Assembly (NCBI GenBank): GCA_002352125.1
Contig: DEHU01000083.1
Span: 1 to 11,764, forward strand
Length of the DNA stretch: 11,764 bases
From: Competibacteraceae bacterium UBA2792
GTDB lineage: Bacteria; Pseudomonadota; Gammaproteobacteria; Competibacterales; Competibacteraceae
Direction of reading: 5' to 3'
The notes under the pieces are model-generated. The model saw only the letters and a program-made list of their open reading frames with translations, searched no databases and was not told where the DNA came from. Both the position numbers and the translations under genes were made by a program. Of this stretch, positions 7,964-11,764 are shown piece after piece; positions within the stretch are counted from its first letter, which is position 1, and every line of letters starts with the position of its first letter.

Positions 7964-8647
7964 ATGACCAGCCCACACCAACCACCGCGCTACACGCTGG
8001 GCGAGGAAATCGCCAACAGCGTGATTCATGGCGTAGGCGTCGTGTTCGGCATTGCCGGACTTGGGGTATTAACCGCCTTTGCCAGCCTGCACGGCGATGC
8101 CTGGCACATCGTGGGTTGCAGCATCTTCAGCGCGGCTCTGATCCTGCTCTACACCGCTTCGACCCTGTACCACAGCATTCCTATACCCCAGGTCAAGGCG
8201 GTATTGCGCACGCTCGATCATTCTGCAATTTTCGTCCTGATCGCCGGCACGTACACGCCGTTTCTGCTGGTGAACCTGCGCGGACCCTGGGGCTGGTCGC
8301 TGTTCGGCGTCATTTGGGGATTCGCCTTGATCGGGATCGTGTTGCGCATCTTGCGCGGGCGCCGTTCGACGCTGCTGTCGGTCGGGCTGTACGTCGGCAT
8401 GGGTTGGGCGGTCGTGGTGGCCATCAAGCCGATGCTGAACCACGTCGCGCCGGGCGGATTGCTGCTTCTGTTGCTGGGTGGGTTCGCCTACACCTTCGGC
8501 GTGATTTTCTACACTTGGAAACGCCTGCCCTACCATCATGCCATCTGGCACGTTTTCGTCTTGGCCGGGAGCATTCTTCATTTCTTCGCTATTCTGTTTT
8601 ACGTGATCCCGCTCGCTACGCCGGATCGCGGTAGCCATATCGGCTAG
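7964..8647 (+). CDS. trhA: TrhA/hemolysin III family integral membrane protein (PAQR superfamily)
   Basis: Seven-helix inner-membrane protein of the hemolysin III/YqfA (TrhA) family, related to eukaryotic progestin/adiponectin receptors. Bacterial members have been linked to membrane-lipid homeostasis, and the haemolysin name is historical. The 227-residue product shows GEEIANSVIHGVG near the N-terminus, the S-x3-H motif (Ser66, His70 in STLYH), LDHSAIFVLIAGTYTPF with Asp85, and a C-terminal HHAIWHVFVLAGSILHFF with His192 and His196. Together these polar residues form the metal-binding site conserved in the superfamily. Seven hydrophobic stretches span about 17-215. ATG 7964 was chosen for its GGAG; ATG 7922 is the alternative. 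The gene diverges from the methyltransferase relic and is followed by truD after 34 bp, in the same direction. No functional tie to its neighbours is evident. Confidence 0.9.
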   Translation: MTSPHQPPRYTLGEEIANSVIHGVGVVFGIAGLGVLTAFASLHGDAWHIVGCSIFSAALILLYTASTLYHSIPIPQVKAVLRTLDHSAIFVLIAGTYTPFLLVNLRGPWGWSLFGVIWGFALIGIVLRILRGRRSTLLSVGLYVGMGWAVVVAIKPMLNHVAPGGLLLLLLGGFAYTFGVIFYTWKRLPYHHAIWHVFVLAGSILHFFAILFYVIPLATPDRGSHIG

Positions 8648-8681
8648 CCTCGACACAAACTTAAAGGGCCTCTTCCAGCGC

Positions 8682-9716
8682 GTGTGCGACCCAAATCTTA
8701 TGGAATTACCCTATGCCCACGGCCAGCCTCGCCTTCGGGGCCGGCTGCGCGCCGTGCCCGAAGATTTTCGAGTTCGCGAGGAGCTGAGCTTCGCGCTGGA
8801 CGGGAACGGCGAACACGTCTGGCTGTGGGTGCGCAAGCGCAACGCCAATACCGACTGGGTAGCGCGGCGGCTGGCAGAATGGGCGGGCGTACCAGCGAGT
8901 GCGGTCGGCTATGGCGGCCTCAAGGATCGTCACGCCGTCACCGAGCAATGGTTCTCGGTGCATCTGCCCGGCCGGCCGGAGCCGGATTGGACCGCCCTCG
9001 TCGATCCCGAATTCGCCGTGCTGCAAGCGGTGCGCCATTCCCGCAAGCTGCGGCGCGGCACGCTGGCCGGCAACGCCTTCCGTATCGTCGTCCGCGAATT
9101 GGATGGCGATCCTGCCGGACTGGCGGAACGGCTGGATCGCGTCGCCAAAACCGGCGTACCCAATTACTTTGGCGAGCAACGCTTCGGCCGCGAGGGCGGC
9201 AATCTGGAACGGGCCGAAGCCCTGTTGCGCGGCGAGGAAACAGTGCGCGATCACCATCGGCGCGGCCTGTACCTATCCGCCGCCCGCGCCGCCCTGTTCA
9301 ACGCGGTGCTAGCGCGACGAGTCGCCGAACGCACCTGGAATCAGCCGCTACCCGGCGAGGTATTGATGCTGAGCGGCAGTCATAGCATCTTTGCCGCAAC
9401 CGAACTGGACGATACGCTTCGCCGGCGGGTGGCGGAATTCGACTTGCATCCGACCGGGCCGCTGTGGGGAGCTGGAGAACCGCGCAGCGGTGGTCCAGCG
9501 CGAGAACTTGAGGAAACGGTTGCGGCGACCCTGCCGGTATTTCGCGACGGACTCGCCTCGGTAGGATTGAAACAAGAACGCCGCGCCCTACGGCTGATCG
9601 TGCAGGACGCGACGCTGACACTGCCAGAGGCCGGAATGGCCGTCCTGTGCTTTCGCTTGCCGGCCGGTGCCTACGCGACCACCGCGTTGCGCGAACTCGT
9701 CCAGCCATTGGCTTAA
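8682..9716 (+). CDS. truD: tRNA pseudouridine(13) synthase TruD
   Basis: Isomerises uridine 13 in the D-stem region of tRNA(Glu) to pseudouridine. The 344-residue product (E. coli TruD 349) has the TruD signature GYGGLKDRHAVTEQW with catalytic Asp82, matching E. coli Asp80. Other close matches are HSRKLRRGTLAGNAFRIVVRE, GVPNYFGEQRFGREGGNL and LSAARAALFN. The C-terminal FRLPAGAYATTALREL matches the family's RFWLPAGSFATSVVREL. The start is uncertain. GTG 8682 has AAGGG at 8664-8668 (13 bp away) and gives an N-terminus of E. coli-like length; ATG 8700 would remove six residues but has no visible ribosome-binding site. In E. coli truD lies with ispD, ispF, surE and pcm. None of those is adjacent here, although a pcm-like relic lies 0.8 kb upstream on the other strand. 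Confidence 0.95.
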   Translation: MCDPNLMELPYAHGQPRLRGRLRAVPEDFRVREELSFALDGNGEHVWLWVRKRNANTDWVARRLAEWAGVPASAVGYGGLKDRHAVTEQWFSVHLPGRPEPDWTALVDPEFAVLQAVRHSRKLRRGTLAGNAFRIVVRELDGDPAGLAERLDRVAKTGVPNYFGEQRFGREGGNLERAEALLRGEETVRDHHRRGLYLSAARAALFNAVLARRVAERTWNQPLPGEVLMLSGSHSIFAATELDDTLRRRVAEFDLHPTGPLWGAGEPRSGGPARELEETVAATLPVFRDGLASVGLKQERRALRLIVQDATLTLPEAGMAVLCFRLPAGAYATTALRELVQPLA

Positions 9717-9746
9717 TGCAGCGCGGACCGGCCAAACATGGTCAAA

Positions 9747-9764
9747 TACTGCGTCTACTGCGTC
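9747..9764 (+). repeat. Tandem 9-bp repeat TACTGCGTC, two copies
   Basis: TACTGCGTC at 9747-9755 is repeated exactly at 9756-9764, in the 94-bp gap between truD and the NUDIX gene, about 50 bp before the NUDIX start. It could be replication slippage or a binding site. No promoter was recognised in this gap. Confidence 0.4.
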
Positions 9765-9810
9765 TGTTCCAAGATCGCCGGGAACCGGCATCGAACAAGG
9801 ATTCTGCCCC

Positions 9811-10377
9811 ATGAAATTTTGCAGCCAGTGCGGCGCTCTCCTGACCTTGCGCATCCCTGCGGGCGATAACGTGCCACGGCACGTCTGCGACACTTGCGAT
9901 ACAATTCATTATCTGAATCCGAAAATCGTCGCCGGGTGCATTCTCGAATGGCAGGATCGGATTTTGTTGTGTCGACGGGCTATCGAACCTCGCTACGGCT
10001 TCTGGACTCTGCCGGCGGGGTTCATGGAAAACGGCGAATCGGCGGTGGCGGCAGCGGCGCGCGAGGCGTTGGAGGAGGCCCATGCCGTCGGCGAAGACCT
10101 CGTTCTATACGGCTTGTATTCGCTGACCCACGTCAGCCAAGTGTATCTGATGTTCCGCGGCCAACTCAAAGACGGTTACGCCAGCCCCGGCCACGAAAGC
10201 TTGGAGGTGCGATTGTATGCCGAAGACGAAATTCCCTGGGATCAAATCGCCTTTACCGTCGTTCACGAAACCCTGCGCCAATACTTCGCCGAACGTCAAG
10301 CTGGCGCGTTTCATCCCCATCTTGGCGACATCGTCCGCGGGCCGGACGGCCGGTTCCACATCCATCGCTACTACTGA
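9811..10377 (+). CDS. Zinc-ribbon NUDIX hydrolase
   Basis: Predicted NUDIX pyrophosphohydrolase of 188 residues, cleaving a nucleoside-diphosphate-linked substrate. An N-terminal zinc ribbon has Cys4, Cys7, Cys26 and Cys29 (FCSQCG...CDTCD). The NUDIX box spans residues 70-92. It has Gly70, Glu76 and R84-E-A-L-E-E89, so the metal-binding REUxEE core is intact, but the usual Gly two residues later is His91. The segment TIHYLNPKIVAGCILEW, then RRAIEPRYGFWTLPAGFMENGES, recalls plant NUDX23-type FAD pyrophosphatases and their bacterial relatives. FAD or ADP-ribose are therefore candidate substrates, but this is inference. It is shorter than NADH pyrophosphatase NudC and lacks the SQPWPFPxS motif of that family. 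ATG 9811 follows AAGGA at 9797-9801 with 9-bp spacing. It lies 94 bp downstream of truD. Confidence 0.9.
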   Translation: MKFCSQCGALLTLRIPAGDNVPRHVCDTCDTIHYLNPKIVAGCILEWQDRILLCRRAIEPRYGFWTLPAGFMENGESAVAAAAREALEEAHAVGEDLVLYGLYSLTHVSQVYLMFRGQLKDGYASPGHESLEVRLYAEDEIPWDQIAFTVVHETLRQYFAERQAGAFHPHLGDIVRGPDGRFHIHRYY

Positions 10378-10409
10378 CCGGTGGCTCGCTCACGTCGTTT
10401 AAGTTGAAA

Positions 10410-10415
10410 TACAAT
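10410..10415 (+). promoter_or_regulatory. Candidate -10 element (TACAAT) for the small acidic protein gene
   Basis: TACAAT lies 39-44 bp before ATG 10454, in a locally AT-rich patch (TTTAAGTTGAAATACAAT) that stands out against the G+C-rich surroundings. No good -35 hexamer is seen at 16-18 bp. If used, it would give a short leader of about 30 nt. Confidence 0.3.
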
Positions 10416-10441
10416 CCATCGTTAGCAAACCACGAAAAGCC

Positions 10442-10448
10442 GAAGGAG
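10442..10448 (+). promoter_or_regulatory. Strong ribosome-binding site GAAGGAG
   Basis: GAAGGAG ends 5 bp before ATG 10454. It selects that ATG over the in-frame GTG at 10448, which overlaps the site itself. It is the strongest Shine-Dalgarno match noticed in the window, suggesting the small protein is well expressed. Confidence 0.7.
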
Positions 10449-10453
10449 TGCCC

Positions 10454-10654
10454 ATGAAACCGTATCTCGTCATTGTGGAAGATCCCGGTTCCGACAAGCT
10501 GCTCAACATCGCGCTCATTCGTGCCGAGCACGAACAGCAAGCCGAAACCAAGGCCCAACAATTGTTTCCCAACCTGCCCGACGAAGATTTGTGCGTGTAT
10601 GACGTGAACGAGCTGGCCCACGACTATCCCGACGGTTGGACCTATCTGGATTAA
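10454..10654 (+). CDS. Small acidic protein of unknown function
   Basis: A 66-residue protein that I do not recognise. It is acidic and soluble-looking, with no signal peptide or membrane segment. The pattern suggests a small beta-alpha-beta fold: strand MKPYLVIVED (1-10), helix from about Asp14 to Phe38 rich in Ala, Glu and Gln, and strand DLCVYDVNEL (45-54), ending in DYPDGWTYLD. There is one cysteine (Cys47), so no metal-binding cluster. The strong ribosome-binding site, a candidate promoter close upstream and consistent G+C-rich codon use all support a real gene despite its size. It lies 76 bp after the NUDIX gene and 75 bp before the coiled-coil gene, with tandem hairpins in the second gap. 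Function cannot be assigned. Confidence 0.7.
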   Translation: MKPYLVIVEDPGSDKLLNIALIRAEHEQQAETKAQQLFPNLPDEDLCVYDVNELAHDYPDGWTYLD

Positions 10655-10662
10655 ACCCTCCG

Positions 10663-10684
10663 CGCGCCGCAGGGCTGCGGCGCG
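10663..10684 (+). terminator. GC-rich hairpin after the small protein gene
   Basis: CGCGCCGC (10663-10670) pairs perfectly with GCGGCGCG (10677-10684) around a 6-nt AGGGCT loop, 8 bp after the small gene's stop. No T-run follows, so it is not a classical intrinsic terminator. It may be a transcript-end stabiliser, a weak attenuator, or part of a tandem structure with the hairpin at 10686-10701. Confidence 0.4.
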
Positions 10685-10685
10685 G

Positions 10686-10701
10686 CGCTCCCTTTGGAGC
10701 G
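10686..10701 (+). terminator. Second hairpin, immediately downstream
   Basis: CGCTCC (10686-10691) and GGAGCG (10696-10701) form a perfect 6-bp stem with a CTTT loop, one base after the preceding hairpin. Again no T-run follows. It ends 17 bp before the GGAG that serves the next gene, so it sits in that gene's leader if transcription reads through. Confidence 0.35.
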
Positions 10702-10717
10702 ATTTCTTGCCGACTCC

Positions 10718-10722
10718 GGAGA
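10718..10722 (+). promoter_or_regulatory. Ribosome-binding site GGAGA for the coiled-coil gene
   Basis: GGAGA ends 7 bp before GTG 10730 and selects it. An upstream in-frame TTG (10694) lies inside the loop of a hairpin, and a later ATG (10775) has no such signal. Confidence 0.55.
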
Positions 10723-10729
10723 CCCCTGC

Positions 10730-11494
10730 GTGGAGACCCCCACTTCCGAGATCGATGACGGCGCGACGGCCGGCATGTCGTATGTGCTGAGAGAAGAAGA
10801 GCAACTGGCGCAAGCGTGGAATACCCGAGACCGCGCCGAGCACGAGCGAAACGTGCGGGACAATATCGACCGGATCAATGGTATCCGCCAGCTCGTCGAA
10901 GGATTACGCGCCCAATCCGATTCGATTTGGGAGCGATTCGTCACCTTGACCTTGGAGCGCTTGCTCTCCGAGCAGCTACGCGAGTTTCTCGATCAGATCG
11001 AAGCGGAAATCTTAACCTTGAGCCAGCAGTTGGTGGAAGCGGATTGCGAAATCGACCGATTGCGGGCGCGTCTTCAGGAACGACGACGCTCGTTGGAAGA
11101 GAAAATCGCTACGCTGGAACTCATGGCGCATCGAACCTCCACGCAAACCCATCTCAACATGATGCTAGCTCGGGTGGAAGGGTTGGAGGCGTACCTGCTC
11201 GGCAAAAAAGACGTCACACCGGAAGCCTACGATTTTCACTACAAACGCCACACGACTTTGCCCGGCGATCTGCTGTACATTCGCGTTCGCTTATTGACCA
11301 CCCGGGTCGCCATTGCGGCGTCCAACCGCAGCAAACAACTGAGCGAGCTGGACGCCGAACTGGCCGCGCTGTTACCCGAAGCCGAGCACTTGAAAGCCGA
11401 CCTAGCCATCCTGATGACTCGGGTCGAATCCATGAACGAACTGTCCCGCTATTGGCTGGCCTACCTGGATATCGCCCGCGAAAAAATGGATTGA
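10730..11494 (+). CDS. Coiled-coil protein of unknown function
   Basis: A 254-residue protein that I do not recognise. Translation probably starts at GTG 10730 (GGAGA, 7-bp spacing). There is no signal peptide or membrane span. About residues 20-135 are almost continuous charged helix with heptad-like hydrophobic spacing (for example FLDQIEAEILTLSQQLVEAD, then EIDRLRARLQERRRSLEEKI). A second coil lies at about 198-240 (SKQLSELDAELAALLPEAEH). Between them, residues 155-185 (YLLGKKDVTPEAYDFHYKRH and following) break the pattern and may form a small folded or hinge region. The only cysteine is Cys106. No enzymatic motif is visible, so a structural, scaffolding or partner-binding role is the most that can be inferred. 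It follows the small acidic protein gene by 75 bp on the same strand and converges on serA. Codon use matches the neighbours, with no sign of transfer. Confidence 0.8.
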   Translation: METPTSEIDDGATAGMSYVLREEEQLAQAWNTRDRAEHERNVRDNIDRINGIRQLVEGLRAQSDSIWERFVTLTLERLLSEQLREFLDQIEAEILTLSQQLVEADCEIDRLRARLQERRRSLEEKIATLELMAHRTSTQTHLNMMLARVEGLEAYLLGKKDVTPEAYDFHYKRHTTLPGDLLYIRVRLLTTRVAIAASNRSKQLSELDAELAALLPEAEHLKADLAILMTRVESMNELSRYWLAYLDIAREKMD

Positions 11495-11522
11495 TCCTCC
11501 CGATCCCAGAACCGGGAAGATC
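11493..11522. terminator. Imperfect inverted repeat between convergent genes
   Basis: GATCCTCCCG (11493-11502) and CGGGAAGATC (11513-11522) form a 10-bp stem with one mismatch around a 10-nt loop. It begins at the coiled-coil stop codon and ends 11 bp before the serA stop. The position suits a shared bidirectional terminator, but no T-run is present on either strand. Confidence 0.4.
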
Positions 11523-11533
11523 CGGCACGACGG

Positions 11534-11764
11534 CTACAGCGACCGCACGCCCAGCACGCCCTGCACATCGGCGATCTGCGCCATCACCTCCGGCGATACC
11601 GGCGAGGCGGTATCGACCAGCGTGCAAGCGATTTCGCCGCGCGACTTGTTGAGCATGTCCAGGATGTTGATGCCCGCTCCGGAAATCGCCTTGGAAATAC
11701 GCTCGATCATGTGTGGGACGTTGGCGTTGACGATGGCCAGGCGCGGCCCGCCGTTGCGCGGCAT
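11534..11764 (-). CDS. serA: D-3-phosphoglycerate dehydrogenase, C-terminal ACT domain, cut by window edge
   Basis: SerA oxidises 3-phosphoglycerate to 3-phosphohydroxypyruvate, the first step of serine synthesis. Only the last 76 codons are in the window; the catalytic and NAD-binding domains lie beyond base 11764, and the ATG at the very edge is an internal methionine. The fragment is an ACT domain. RLAIVNANVPHMIERIS gives the first strand and helix, GAGINILDMLNKSRGEIA the second strand and loop, TLVDTASPVSPEVMAQI the third strand with the second helix, and GVLGVRSL the last strand. NANVP...GINI.DMLNKSRG is characteristic of the shorter SerA type. In E. coli SerA the ACT domain mediates feedback inhibition by serine; whether it does so here is unknown. 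It converges on the coiled-coil gene, with 39 bp between the stops. Confidence 0.9.
   Translation of the reverse strand: MPRNGGPRLAIVNANVPHMIERISKAISGAGINILDMLNKSRGEIACTLVDTASPVSPEVMAQIADVQGVLGVRSL

Noticed and set aside
7578..9716. Link of the pcm relic to truD as in the E. coli ispDF-truD-surE-pcm cluster
   Set aside because: The relic encodes a signal-peptide-bearing exported type on the opposite strand, with trhA between and no surE. Proximity is probably coincidental.
1..11764. CRISPR arrays, tRNA genes, insertion sequences, integrase or toxin-antitoxin genes
   Set aside because: No regularly spaced repeats, cloverleaf-like sequences, transposase motifs or paired terminal inverted repeats were seen on either strand by eye.

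Overview
The window reads as ordinary chromosomal DNA of a G+C-rich gammaproteobacterium. The strongest taxonomic evidence is a two-domain rhodanese with the Azotobacter-type active-site loop CQTHHRS next to convergent orn and divergent rsgA. From memory, the same genes sit close together in Pseudomonas. TruD, a CpsG/ManB-type phosphomannomutase and a short ACT-type SerA agree with this. A deep-branching lineage such as the Competibacter group is possible, but that is an impression and not something the sequence proves. No tRNA, rRNA, CRISPR array, transposase or phage gene was seen.

Layout. Positions 1-393 hold the 3' end of a phosphomannomutase gene. Positions 579-1403 hold a rhodanese (rhdA type), which converges on orn (1967-1413, minus strand) with only 9 bp between the stops. 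A 129-bp divergent region separates orn from rsgA (2097-3110). A LysE/RhtB-type exporter follows rsgA after 6 bp, probably in the same transcript. After a 208-bp gap comes a large orphan hybrid sensor histidine kinase (3937-7581): two membrane segments, a periplasmic sensor, PAS, two GAF domains, DHp, ATPase and a receiver domain. Overlapping its stop codon, on the opposite strand, is the wreck of an exported protein-L-isoaspartate O-methyltransferase (7878-7578), with an internal deletion, a frameshift and a missing C-terminal half. Then come a TrhA/hemolysin III membrane protein (7964-8647), truD (8682-9716) and a zinc-ribbon NUDIX hydrolase (9811-10377). Next are a 66-residue acidic protein of unknown function (10454-10654) and a 254-residue coiled-coil protein of unknown function (10730-11494). 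The window closes with the 3' end of serA on the minus strand (11764-11534).

How the genes relate. Most are housekeeping: sugar-nucleotide supply (phosphomannomutase), sulfur transfer (rhodanese), RNA turnover (Orn), small-subunit maturation (RsgA), tRNA pseudouridylation (TruD), nucleotide clean-up (NUDIX) and serine synthesis (SerA). They do not form one pathway. The parts worth a second look are the methyltransferase relic fused end-to-end with the kinase gene, the orphan kinase itself, and the unrecognised pair of small acidic protein and coiled-coil protein with tandem hairpins between them. I found no convincing new multi-gene system such as a defence or biosynthetic cluster.
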